DNA of 64,000 nucleotides from Histomonas meleagridis (taxonomy: Eukaryota > Parabasalia > Tritrichomonadida > Dientamoebidae), in contig WSYJ01000001.1 of the NCBI GenBank assembly GCA_020186115.1, positions 992,001 to 1,056,000 on the forward strand, written 5' to 3'. Position numbers and translations under genes: made by a program. The notes below the pieces were generated by a model. The model was given only the letters and a program-made list of their open reading frames with translations, had not been told where the DNA came from and made no database searches. Shown here in pieces: positions 39,529-49,817 of the stretch; position 1 is the first letter of the stretch; each line of letters begins with the position of its first letter.

Positions 39529-42189
39529 ATGAGTTCATCCTCCACTTTCCATGTGAATGTAGCAATTCCTGGATATACAATATTAGAACTTTTGGACGAA
39601 ACCTTAGATTCAATAAATGTTTTAGCTCAATCAAACAAAACAAAAAAGTTATTTTCCATACGAATTTTTAATAATGATGAATCATCTCAAGGACTTATAA
39701 AACAAATGATTCGTTGGAATAAAAACATCCAAGAAAAAGATAAAGATGAAAATGGAAAAATTAGATCACCACAAGTTAATCGTTTTTTAAAATATGAAAT
39801 ATTTCAAGATGATTCATCAGAACATTATTTTGCATGTAGGACATTTGTGCCGAGGACAATTGAATTTTTTTGTTCATTTGGTGATGATCTTTTTAATGAT
39901 GAAAAACATGCAATTTGTCTTCAACTTGCACAAATATATAAATGTCTTAAAAACTCAGATGAACTTTATCCTATTTTCCCATCTCGTCTAGTTCTTCATG
40001 ATGATTTATTTTTACAACTAACAGATTTTTATGATCCTAATCCTATTGATGAAGAAGCATATAAACTTGGCTGGTTTAACCCAGGCGCAACAAACAAGCA
40101 ATTTTTTATTAAGATTATCAAATGGATTTGGCACATCAAAAGTAACGAAGCATCAAAACGGTTAAAACTATACAAAAATTTGGATTCAAATTTTCTCGGC
40201 TGGGGCGCCCTGTTTATTAGGGCACACCGTCACAGCTCCGATACGAGCGGTTTACCGCCATTAATTTCATTTGATATTAATCGAGCCAAGTCTCTATTAA
40301 ACGATGCGCCATGTATTTGTTATGCGCTTACCAAAATGACCAATGTAATTGATGGGTTGACAAAACAAATGATTATTGAACGTGCATTATCTGTAGCATT
40401 AGAACTAATGACCATTGATATTGACATCATACAAGCTAATGTATTATTATTTGTTATTAAAATCATCGAAAGAATCGGTTTTATATCGAGTGATCAAGAA
40501 TCACGAAATCTTGATTTAAATCGTTTCACCAAATTTCTTGATAATGTTGCATCATCTAATCATAAATCTGCGCGATTTACATTATATTGTTCACTTCCAC
40601 ACATTGTCAAACTATTGCCGATCGCCGATAGTAAAAATTTAATTGTTTATCTTGTAATATCAGCTGAAAAACACGAATCGTTTATATTCTGCACGCAATT
40701 TACGGAAACAATAAATTCATTAAAAGAAATAATTCCAATCGAACAATTTTATGAACTTAAATCATTTGTCTGTCAAATGATTGACTTACTTAAAAAAAAT
40801 GAATTTCTTTCTGATCCACTTTTACATTCATTAGCGTCACTTAATTCTTCGCTATATAATGTCGACACAGTCCTTTTAAGTATGCCGGAACAACTTCTGA
40901 CTGTTCCTTCATTGCGTTACTTAATTTCTGTTGTTCGCTATGCTTCGCCGCCATTACGTTTTAGGTTCAACTTAATGTCGATATTAATGCCTGCACAATT
41001 ATGTACGCTCGCATTAAAATATATCGAAATACTTAAGGAAATTACACCGAAAACAGATTTCGATGCACTAATTCCACCAAATTTAATGGACATAACATTC
41101 CAAATTCCGGATGCTCCAACACCAAAAGATTTACGGAAATTAGAATTAATTAAACCTTTAATTACTTCAACAGTTATCCAATTTAAACCTTCATTACCAA
41201 AGCAAATATCAATAATTCCACTTTCAACACATATAGTTTTACATATTACAAATTTAAAAGATTTTTCGTTGACATTTGATGGGAAATATTTTGCCTTTTG
41301 TACAGGAGATAGCGTCAAAATATATAATTCAAATTTAATATTCTCGTTCAAATTCACTGAATTCGAACAAGTAAAGCTTCCAAAGTCCACTTTTGTATAC
41401 TCTATTTCAACGTTAAATGACAAAATATTATTTACGGCAAAAGAAGGAAATTATTATTCTCTTTATGAACATATTATTGGAGATACATCACGACCAAAAC
41501 GAATAGTAAATTATACACAAGAAATATCATTTATCTCAAGTTTCGAAGAAGCCCTAATCTTATTTATAATTTTTTGTAATGGCGATGTATATTATCGAAA
41601 AGGTAATTCATTGCCGTATTATTTCTTTAACATCCCAACAGATAAATATGGAACAATTATATCCGTGATAACATTACCAAATACGTCAAGATGTATCTTT
41701 GGTACTAATAAAGGATATATTTTCTTATACGATTTAAGATACAGATGTCCGCTTAGACAAACCCGACCATCGAATCGTCCCGCGTATCTTGCAGCAAATG
41801 ATTCACATTCGTTTTGGGTAACATGTGGACCATTTGTCGCGAAAATTAATGTCGAAATGACAAAAATAATTTTATCGATTTCATATTTGCCGACACATAT
41901 AATTCGATGCTGTTGCGTAAAAGGATTTTTAATGCTGTTCCATTCCGATTATTCGGTTCACGCAATGTCTGAGAACTCATTAATCGATATGAATACAATG
42001 AATAATAATTTGAAATGCGCAAAAGTTGATAATAATTATATAAACATCGAACAACATGATACAAATCATTATCATAAAGAAAATATAATAATAGCAAAAG
42101 GTTCACATGGAACTTCTTCGGCTGTGTCTTATGATGAAAGCGGAAGATTGGTGATTTGGCCAAACCCGGGTTACGCGAAATATAAATAA
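39529..42189 (+). CDS. Vps15-like protein: degenerate kinase domain, helical region, WD40 propeller
   Basis: 886 residues from the ATG at 39529; the frame opens at TTG 39520. Residues about 10-250 resemble a kinase lobe pair without catalytic motifs. A VAIK-like strand reads LFSIRIF, and the HRD loop to DFG region reads IFPSRLVLHDDLFLQLTDFYDP, retaining only the D-F step. A helical solenoid follows to about residue 560. The C-terminal part has propeller blades (LTFDGKYFAFCTGDSVKIY; RCIFGTNKGYIFLYDLRYRCPLRQ; AVSYDESGRLVIWPNPG). The order pseudokinase, HEAT, WD40 and the FGTNKGYIFLYDLR blade match Vps15/PIK3R4, the regulatory partner of the Vps34 lipid kinase. It is shorter than typical Vps15 (about 1300-1450). 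Alternatives are other WD proteins. Confidence 0.55.
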   Translation: MSSSSTFHVNVAIPGYTILELLDETLDSINVLAQSNKTKKLFSIRIFNNDESSQGLIKQMIRWNKNIQEKDKDENGKIRSPQVNRFLKYEIFQDDSSEHYFACRTFVPRTIEFFCSFGDDLFNDEKHAICLQLAQIYKCLKNSDELYPIFPSRLVLHDDLFLQLTDFYDPNPIDEEAYKLGWFNPGATNKQFFIKIIKWIWHIKSNEASKRLKLYKNLDSNFLGWGALFIRAHRHSSDTSGLPPLISFDINRAKSLLNDAPCICYALTKMTNVIDGLTKQMIIERALSVALELMTIDIDIIQANVLLFVIKIIERIGFISSDQESRNLDLNRFTKFLDNVASSNHKSARFTLYCSLPHIVKLLPIADSKNLIVYLVISAEKHESFIFCTQFTETINSLKEIIPIEQFYELKSFVCQMIDLLKKNEFLSDPLLHSLASLNSSLYNVDTVLLSMPEQLLTVPSLRYLISVVRYASPPLRFRFNLMSILMPAQLCTLALKYIEILKEITPKTDFDALIPPNLMDITFQIPDAPTPKDLRKLELIKPLITSTVIQFKPSLPKQISIIPLSTHIVLHITNLKDFSLTFDGKYFAFCTGDSVKIYNSNLIFSFKFTEFEQVKLPKSTFVYSISTLNDKILFTAKEGNYYSLYEHIIGDTSRPKRIVNYTQEISFISSFEEALILFIIFCNGDVYYRKGNSLPYYFFNIPTDKYGTIISVITLPNTSRCIFGTNKGYIFLYDLRYRCPLRQTRPSNRPAYLAANDSHSFWVTCGPFVAKINVEMTKIILSISYLPTHIIRCCCVKGFLMLFHSDYSVHAMSENSLIDMNTMNNNLKCAKVDNNYINIEQHDTNHYHKENIIIAKGSHGTSSAVSYDESGRLVIWPNPGYAKYK

Positions 42190-42489
42190 TACATATTCTG
42201 TTTCTGTTTTTTAAATTATGTGATAATTTTATATATCCGAATAAATATTTTCTTTCAATAAATCCATATAAATATTTTCCTTTAAAGTTCTATAATAACC
42301 TTTTATGATTCAATAAAAATGAAATTAAAGAAATATCAATTAACAATTTATTTTTAGAGTTGGCTTAAACAAAAGACAAGTCAACAATTTAATTGACAAC
42401 TTGTTCTAAATGATAATAACTTAAATTCGGCGTTTTGTTCTCACCAAATGAAAAAGAAATTCAGGCAATGTTGAACAACAGGAAACTTC

Positions 42490-42790
42490 CAAGAAATTTA
42501 TCAACACTTGGATGGACTAAATTTGGACAACTTATAAAGCTGTAAGGCGATACATTTATAATTAGTTGCATTAGGAGGACATTTTGTTTTTATATCTGTG
42601 TCTGAATATGCATATATTATCGAATTTGTTGATGTTAAAATACTTTTATACGAATAGTAATAAGAAGAAACATGTGTATGCGAACTTGCATACAAGTGTA
42701 AGTTCACTTGTGTATATGAAGATGATGAAGTAATCGTGCTTGAATATTGACTTGCATTTCGAAAATTATTGTATCATTCATTAGATTCAG
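42490..42790 (-). pseudogene. Fragment of a Ser/Thr/Tyr-rich surface protein
   Basis: The minus strand reads SSTITSSSSYTQVNLHLYASS then HTHVSSYYYSYKSILTS, like the Ser/Thr/Tyr-rich juxtamembrane stretch of trichomonad BspA-like proteins (a comparable stretch is in the wreck at 48220-48330). It continues to a stop after KLSKFSPSKC. There is no signal, LRR or membrane part. Confidence 0.35.
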
Positions 42791-42899
42791 TAATAATTTG
42801 ATTTCAAGAACTTTATCAATTATTTTGAGCTATTATTTAAATGTCTTTACATAGTTACATAAATTTAATGAATATTTTACTTGTTTTTGCGTTGGGTTC

Positions 42900-43200
42900 A
42901 ACTGTGTTGATCAAGAATGGTATTTTTATCGTCTACCTATCGTTTACATATCGTTCTCTATCGTATTCACTTTTTATCGTTATAACAATAGAGAACGATA
43001 GCAAAAGTAAACTATACAAAAATCATTTTGTCACTTTTTGAATTTTAAAAGAAATTTCTCTCATCTTAACTTGAATATAACATAACATTTATATTAAATT
43101 ATAACATCACTTATATACATATATTATATATACTTGATGACTAGATCCTATACTATTCCTGTATAAAGAAGTAATGTTTTTAGCTTTACTCTAGTATTGA
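42900..43200 (+). repeat. Diverged relative of the 600-bp repeat tail, with an inverted repeat
   Basis: Shares TATCGTTT, TTTTGTCACTTTTTG, a TATATATTATATATAC stretch and CTCTAGTATTGACA in the same order as the tails at 13800-14024 and 18230-18475. It contains a perfect 13-bp inverted repeat, TATCGTTCTCTAT at 42949-42961 and its complement at 42988-43000. Confidence 0.5.
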
Positions 43201-43257
43201 CAGGGGTGTCCCGATAGTCAGCCGTTTATTTCCACTTTTGCCGCTTTTTCAAATGAA

Positions 43258-43956
43258 ATGTTATGTGAAAAAGATATCTCGGGAGCAATGACTGTCATGA
43301 ATGATGAGCTCTATGAAAAATGCAATGAAATAATTCAGGAAATAATTGATAACCCTTTAGCAGATATTTTTGTGGATCCTGTTGATACCACTATTGTTAC
43401 TGATTATCTAAAAGTTATTAAGGATCCTCAGGATTTATCAACAATAAAAAAACGACTAGAAAAAAAGGAATACTACACATTGGATTCCTTTCTAAATGAA
43501 ACAAACTTGGTCTGGGATAATGCCGTTAAATATAATGGTCAAGGAACACTTTATGCAGAAATAGCAATATATTTTTCTAAAAAATTCAATAAAAAAATTA
43601 ATGGATTGCCAGGCCGTGGTACTATCCATTGGATAAATAGAGTTAACTTTTTAATTCGTAAAATTAATAATTTGGTCGTAAAAGCTCCAAAGGAAATCCG
43701 TCAAACGCCGTACAGGCAAGATCAAAATCCCAAATCGTTTAAAGAGTTTGTTAGAGCTTCAAAAAGGTTTACGTCCAAATCAGATATATCTCAAATTTTA
43801 CAGATCCTTAATGCTTATGGTATAGATTACAATAAAGAAACAAGTGGGAGACTTGATATAAGGCTGAGTGATCTCCCTCCGGTTGCATTCAGAGCATTAG
43901 AAAAATTTGCTAAAGAAAAATATGCTGAACAAGGAATCGAATACCCAAAGGTATGA
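43258..43956 (+). CDS. Bromodomain protein with NET-like C terminus (BET-like)
   Basis: 232 residues. The bromodomain spans about 14-115 (YEKCNEIIQEIIDNP ... FVDPVDTTIVTDYLKVIKDPQDLSTIKKRL ... VWDNAVKYNG), with the acetyl-lysine-binding Asn93 kept. Residues about 175-230 (DISQILQILNAYGIDYN ... LDIRLSDLPPVAFRALEKFAK) resemble the extra-terminal NET domain of BET proteins. BET proteins read acetylated histones and recruit transcription factors. This one has a single bromodomain. An out-of-frame ATG at 43253, 5 nt upstream of the chosen ATG, opens a short uORF if it is in the mRNA; the in-frame ATG at 43288 (MTVMNDELY) is the other plausible start. Confidence 0.83.
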   Translation: MLCEKDISGAMTVMNDELYEKCNEIIQEIIDNPLADIFVDPVDTTIVTDYLKVIKDPQDLSTIKKRLEKKEYYTLDSFLNETNLVWDNAVKYNGQGTLYAEIAIYFSKKFNKKINGLPGRGTIHWINRVNFLIRKINNLVVKAPKEIRQTPYRQDQNPKSFKEFVRASKRFTSKSDISQILQILNAYGIDYNKETSGRLDIRLSDLPPVAFRALEKFAKEKYAEQGIEYPKV

Positions 43957-44103
43957 AGCTGCTTCATCACAACACGTATTTTGTAAATAAATTAATATGT
44001 TTTAAATTTTGGATACATTAAAAATGCCGAAAAGTATTTGAATTATTATAAAGAGTTTTTCTATGTAATAAAATTTAAATATAAAATATCAAAAATTATT
44101 TTC

Positions 44104-44160
44104 AAACATCATCTCTTTCATTAACATTAAATCCTTTTTTCTTAATTAAATATTGTATGA
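44104..44160 (-). pseudogene. Ankyrin module scrap
   Basis: The minus strand reads IQYLIKKKGFNVNERDDV, the end of an ankyrin module, with nothing on either side. Confidence 0.35.
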
Positions 44161-44826
44161 AAAAATTTGAAGTATGAATGTCATCATATCAAGGTAGGAG
44201 TGATTATAAATAAAGAGGAAATAATTCATTATTTAATGAATTTTCTTATTTAAATTGGTCAACACCTCAAAAGTTTATACATCAATTTTGTTAATAGATG
44301 TCGGTATAACAATTTCTGCTCATGAAGTACAATCTCCAAATGCATTATCACCAGTTTCTGTGCGTGTGATTTTGAATTCATCCCAAATTGATGGTACCAC
44401 CCTAAAAATAAAAATAAATTCAATTTTGAAATGCCTCAAACCATTTTGTACATTTACTTAAAACCGTCTAAAGCGAACTGTAGTAAATGGAGATAAAGAA
44501 TTCGACTTTTTTATATTTCGATATTGTCTAACAATATAGATTAGATTTTTTTCATCCCTTTAATATTTTGTTTGGTTTGTGTATATATAACACAAAAAAG
44601 CATATGATTTGAAGTGCCACCCTATATGTTTATGGATATAAATGAATCTTAAAAATATTTTTTGGTAAAATCGACGTAAAATTTTTTTTCTTGAACTTCA
44701 AAAACAAATAAAATAATTATTGACTCCGCTTCAACTCATTTTCTTCAATAAACATATTAAAATTAAAAACGTTTTTTTACTTAAATTTTACATCGATTCA
44801 TTCTTATATATCAGATAAAGTATAAT

Positions 44827-45075
44827 CATAGCCATTTATCAGCTTCATCAGCAAGTTCTGTATTTAATTCTTGTTCAACAAATTCTGTTTGTTTATCTTT
44901 ATCATATGATTCATCATGATGACTCTTCATGATATAAACTTTTATTTGATTTTAATGATTTTCGCTTTGAACTATATCGAATTAAGAAAATTACAATTGC
45001 AGCAATTAATATAACAAATACAACAGAACCACAAGTAATTCCAATTATAACTTCTTTCGAAAGTTCGAAGAATTG
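44827..45075 (-). pseudogene. Transmembrane tail of a lost surface protein
   Basis: The minus strand reads LSKEVIIGITCGSVVFVILI then AAIVIFLIRY, a single transmembrane helix like those of BspA-type proteins, followed by a basic and acidic cytosolic tail. The tail changes frame at KSLYHEES and continues as SHHDESYDKDKQTEFVEQ to DEADKWL-stop. The frameshift and absence of an ectodomain show decay. Confidence 0.5.
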
Positions 45076-46289
45076 GAAAAAATGCAATTTTCATTATTTT
45101 GTGTATGCAGCATGTTTTGAATGGGAAAATGCGATACATAGCATAAATAAGGATTGTGCCGAATGTTACTCGAAAAATTTTAACTTTTCCCATTGTTAGG
45201 AGCATATTTTTCAAATTTTTCACAAAAAACCCAATCAAAACGGTGTTCGATGGGCTTTTTTCTGGTAATTTGGAAGTTTTCAGTGCAAATTTTAAGTCAA
45301 CTTTTATAAAAATGTTAATCAATTTCGATCTAAATGATCTTGTTTAATTTTTTCAGAACTTTATCTGCAACCTATGGAGAATTGTTAATTGTGCAGTTTA
45401 AATTAATTTTGAATGCATTCACGAGAACCCGCACAAAAAACCGTTGTTGAACACTTTTTAAGAACATATGATTACTTTTGAAAGAAATTCGATAGTTTGT
45501 TCTTAAGGATTTTTGGGTTGAGTAAACTTGTTAAAAAGTCAAAACAAGGCATTGAATTTTCTTTTATAAATTTAGGGCTCGGGATGTTGAATTAATGGTT
45601 CAATGATTTGGAACAAGCATCCTAACAAAAACTTCCAGCAAACTACAAATTTGGGAGGTGTGCGGTTGACAAAAAAAATTGATATTTTGATAAAGTATTT
45701 TTTGAACTGAAAATACAGCGTTTTTACCCGTGTATTCTTTTTTCTTGTTTCAGGGCTATGTCAATGTGCTACGGTCAACACAATACATTATGCGTTTGCT
45801 GGAAACCCCTCTTTCATTGAAATGACTTTTGAATTAATATTTTGTCCAACGGATTTTTGGAACCAGCCTGTGACCGTTAACAAAAAACTTGAAAGCAATT
45901 CAGGTGATATTGAATTTTGGTAATGTTAAAAAAAGTACAAAAAAACAAAAAATTCCAAACATGCTGTGAATACTTTTGGTCAAACATTATGATGCATCGT
46001 CTCAAATCCTTTCCCAAAGTTTGCTATTATTTTTCTTGAATCAAATAAAATTATGTAAAAATCTCTATTTCATATATGTGTAAAAGTAATTTTTCAGAAG
46101 AAAGGTTTCAACCAAGGTTAAATATATTTATAATTTGCAACACCATTTTACAAACAAAGAAAGTGAATTTTTGAATTAAATATTCTGACAATAAATAGGC
46201 AAATTTTAAACAACTTTTTTCTGTTAATCTCGAAATGCCAAAAAATATTGAGAAAGAAAACAAATGGCAACTGAAATGACATTCCATTT

Positions 46290-47135
46290 ATGACCGAGTC
46301 TGAGAGATTCAAGGAGATAATTGAGAAGGTCAAAAATCAAGAAATGACTAAAGATGAAGGACTTGCTGCGCTTAAGCAAATAGATTATAGTAAATTCAAC
46401 ATGGTTGAAATTAAGAATTCCACTTCTCTTCTTCATGAAGATTGGATTCCTAAAGATTTCTCAGTTGGTGTCCTGAAAGGTTGGATGCGTATGCAAGACC
46501 AAGTCCTTCTTCAAATTCGCTCTTTTCTCTTCTTGAAACCCACAATCAGCAAAGAGCAACTTACAGGGTATGCAGTAGGCATCAAGTCTCCATCAAGTCA
46601 TAACGAGAATGAACTTGTTGTTCAAAACATCATTGAGAAAATTGGTAATGCTGGCGAATCCCGTGAATACATCAATCCATTTGATCAAGGTCTTATCTAT
46701 GCAGAGGCCTCTAACGCATCTACAGACCAAGCGCACCACATTTCCAAGCTTTTCACCCTTGATAATACCTATTTCTCTTCAGCTCCGTTACAAAATACTT
46801 CTTTCACAGTTGCTCTTCCACCATTCCTTACTGCCAAACTCACATCATACACACTTTGGGGCCCACCAAGAATGAACCAAAAGGCTCAAGGAGGACCTTC
46901 TTCTTGGATTTTATATGGATCAAATGATAATATAACTTTCCATAAAATCGACGACCAGACAAGTAACCAAGATCTCAACAAAGAGGACGCCTGCGCAACA
47001 TTTCAAGTTTCAACAAATTCATATTATCGATTTTTCAAATTTGTTATCTCTGGAGTAAGCCACTTGAATAACTGGTCCATTCACTTGAAGAGGTTCGACA
47101 TTTCTGGCATCCTCCTAATTGCTAATAATAAATAA
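46290..47135 (+). CDS. Discoidin (F5/8 type C)-like domain protein
   Basis: 281 residues from an ATG. A charged helical N-terminal region (KEIIEKVKNQEMTKDEGLAAL) is followed from about residue 110 by a beta-sandwich like the domain at the end of trichomonad BTB proteins: LTSYTLWGPPRM, SSWILYGSNDNITFHKID, and YRFFKFVISGVSHLNNWSIHLKRFDISGIL. The pattern W-x-LYGSNDN-x-x-W/F-x-x-ID is typical of F5/8C-like sugar- or peptide-binding folds. There is no signal peptide, so an intracellular role is likely, perhaps with BTB partners. ACATTCCATTT just before the ATG resembles a loose Inr. Confidence 0.75.
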   Translation: MTESERFKEIIEKVKNQEMTKDEGLAALKQIDYSKFNMVEIKNSTSLLHEDWIPKDFSVGVLKGWMRMQDQVLLQIRSFLFLKPTISKEQLTGYAVGIKSPSSHNENELVVQNIIEKIGNAGESREYINPFDQGLIYAEASNASTDQAHHISKLFTLDNTYFSSAPLQNTSFTVALPPFLTAKLTSYTLWGPPRMNQKAQGGPSSWILYGSNDNITFHKIDDQTSNQDLNKEDACATFQVSTNSYYRFFKFVISGVSHLNNWSIHLKRFDISGILLIANNK

Positions 47136-47320
47136 GAACCTAATTTTCATTAATTTTTTAAATTCAAGCAATTGCCACTTTTCAATTTATGTCACTTTTT
47201 TGTATAAGTGATTGGTTGTGAATAACTTTGAAGTTCTCTTATTCCAGCAGCATATTTTATATTACACAGGGAATCAGATGAAATATTTATATTATTTCAA
47301 ACATTAAATATTTAAGTAAA

Positions 47321-48760
47321 ATGAAAATGTTCAAAGTTTTTTGGAGATCATTCATCGATAGTTCAAACTTACAAAAGCGCAAGCAAACATCTTTTCCCAT
47401 TAAACTTGGAAAAGGTTTTATAAGTGTTTTGTCACTAAGTAATGCAAAACATTTTACTAATTATCTAAACCTTTTTATTGTACTTAGTTTTGAATTCTCA
47501 ATAATTTTTGTAGCTTTAACTTTATTTATACAAAGCATTTTATTGAATAAAATTGAGGAAAAAAAAAATTATTTTTCTTTAATGTTTGGTCTGTTTTACA
47601 TAAATACTTTTCAAACATTTGATGATTCTACAAATACACTTACAATAACAAATGAAAGTGAATTTAATCAAAAAATATATCAAAATATTACAGAACATAT
47701 TACAGAACATATTTTTTGGATACCAGATAATTCATGTTTTATTGGAAGAGAATTATTTAAGTTAACATTAGTAATTCAGTTTATTATATTGTAAATTCAA
47801 CATTTTTATCAAGTTCTTAGAAATTATTAATTTTGGTGATAATTTAACATCAATTGGAAATTCAGCATTTTGGAATTGCGATTCATTAAAAATTATTAAA
47901 TTAAATGAAAATTTAACATCAATAGGAAATTCAGCATTTTATTACTGTTCTTCATTAAATAATATTATATTCCAAATTCATTAACTTCAATTGTAATTAA
48001 TATATTTGAAAATTGTTATCAACTTGGAAATATTCGAATCAAAGAAAACAATGTTTAATATTTAAATTATCAAGAAGATAGTCAAATATAGATAGTCATT
48101 CATTTGTTAATATTTCAACTAATATTGTTTTTGTTCCATTAACATATTTAAATGAAACATTTGGCTTATTAAATATTGTCAAAGGATTAACGAATGAATG
48201 TCAAATATTAATTACATACACATTTTCTAATTCGCATACATATTCACAATCGAATACATTTTCTAGTTCGAATACTTTCAGTCAAAGTAATATATTTACC
48301 AAATCATTAAAAATAAATTCTTTATTAACATTTGTAAGTACTTTAACATATTTATATTATATCACGCAAACAATATCAATTGATAATAATAATTATATAT
48401 ATAATAAGTTCATTTATATTTTTATACATTAAATCATCACATACATATATTGAATCAGGATTTAATAATTATAATTATACAACCATTTTCTATTCAACTT
48501 ATTATAGTTGTTATTCTTATTGTTTTACAATTTCATTTTCAAATGATTTTCAAACGAATGAAAATCAACATGTAATTATCATTTCTGTTTGTGTTGTTAC
48601 TGTCATTTCATTACTTGTTATTCTTTTAGTTAGAATCAGACATTAAAAACATTTAAGTGAAGAACGAGAGAAAGAGAACATTGAACAAAACAATGTTGAA
48701 ATCAAAAACACATTTCAAAAATACATTCACAACTAATATGGATGAAGACCCATTTGCTGA
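47321..48760 (+). pseudogene. Wrecked BspA-like surface protein gene
   Basis: A first frame from ATG 47321 has a hydrophobic helix (residues about 50-72), then FDDSTNTLTITNESEFNQKIYQNIT, the opening of BspA-like proteins, and stops at 47794. Pieces of LRRs follow in other frames (NLTSIGNSAFWNC at about 47845-47885; NLTSIGNSAFYYC soon after). Next is a Ser/Thr-rich part (TFSSSNTFSQSN near 48240-48300). At 48480-48646 a further frame has SCYSYCFTISFSND, then a transmembrane helix (IIISVCVVTVISLLVILLVRI), with a charged tail to about 48760. Frameshifts and stops throughout. Order and parts match the intact gene at 5743. Confidence 0.75.
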
Positions 48761-48789
48761 TGATTATAAAGAAAAATTTAGAAGTTAGT

Positions 48790-48793
48790 AAAA

Positions 48794-48842
<49 letters not shown>
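48790..48842. repeat. Poly-A run followed by (AT)16 microsatellite
   Basis: About 21 A residues followed by 16 AT dinucleotides. Likely length-variable. Confidence 0.9.
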
Positions 48843-48846
<4 letters not shown>

Positions 48847-49153
48847 AATCTAAAATGCTATAACTTGTTTATATATTTTAATATATGCAAATATGTAATA
48901 TGTGTGAAAAGCCTTCTACCTGAGTGTATATATAAATTTTAGATAGCTAATAGGATGAATGTTGGATACAAAATAATTTTTATCACATAATTGTGAACAA
49001 GAATTTAATGATGAGAGATAATTTGTTATATTAAGAAATTTGATGATCTTTTCCTAATAATTTGTTATGTTAAAAATTTATAAAAGTTATTGACATATAA
49101 TATATTTTTAATCACACAAAGATATATTCGCAATAAAACATTTTATATGAAAT

Positions 49154-49745
49154 TCAGTTAATTTCATCGTTGACTTCTTCGTCCGAATTATTTTCATCAC
49201 TTATTTCTTCATTTTCTTCTTCATCGGCGTTAACAATTGTTTCGTCAACAGAATGAATTTCGTTTTCGTTTTTGTCCGATTCATTTTCATCATCTTCTAA
49301 TTGGAGTTGGTCATTTTCTGCATTATCACTTACTTCTTCGATTGTTTCGTCTTCGAAGTTTGCTGTTCTCTGATTTGATTTCTCCAGCACCATTAACTTC
49401 TTCGATTTTATCATCTTCTGAATGATTTTTTTCGTTATCATTGTTTTCGCTGATTTATTCTTTTTCTGATTGAATTTCTTCGATTATTTCATCTTTCGTA
49501 TGAAGTTTGCTGTTCTCCGTTTTGACTTCTTCAATCTCTGATTTAATTTCATCATCGTTTTCTCGTCTGTTTCGATTTCTTCGATTTCTGTTTTGTTTCG
49601 CTCTTTTCAATTTGAATTTCATCTATTTCATCTTTGTCAGAATCAAATTTATTAATTTCCGATTTGTTTTCTTCCTTTTCATCTGTTTCTGATTTCTCAG
49701 ATTTGATTTCTTCATTATCCGAATGAATTTCTCAAATTGATTTTG
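49154..49745 (-). pseudogene. Broken gene for a Glu/Lys-rich protein
   Basis: On the minus strand a highly charged frame (EIHSDNEEIKSEKSETDEKEENKSE and on) starts near 49735. It stops at KQTRKR, resumes in another frame (DDEIKSEIEEVKTENSK ... SEKE-stop) and resumes again in the 95-codon frame 49441-49154 (DETIEEVSDNAENDQLQLEDDENESDKNENE). The same acidic/lysine composition in successive frames suggests one low-complexity gene broken by indels. The 95-codon piece might still be expressed. Confidence 0.5.
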
Positions 49746-49817
49746 TTTTGCTCACCACTTTTCGCATAAAGTATTCATTTCAACGATGTAAAACATACAA
49801 TCTATTTTATTCACAAG

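Larger units (their letters stand above)
42190..43257. other. Intergenic region with a surface-protein fragment and a repeat relative
   Basis: Holds a decayed Ser/Tyr-rich fragment at 42490-42790 (-) and a diverged relative of the 600-bp repeat tail at about 42900-43200, listed separately. Confidence 0.5.
43957..46289. other. Long intergenic region with decayed fragments
   Basis: Holds an ankyrin scrap at 44104-44160 (-) and the membrane tail of a lost surface protein at 44827-45075 (-). The stretch 45080-46280 has somewhat less extreme AT content, no open frame and no repeat that I recognise. Confidence 0.45.
47136..49817. other. Degraded region downstream of the discoidin-like gene
   Basis: It contains the wreck of a BspA-like gene (47321-48760), a microsatellite and a broken Glu/Lys-rich gene (49154-49745), listed separately. 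GTCACTTTTTTG occurs near 47190 without a gene behind it. Confidence 0.5.
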
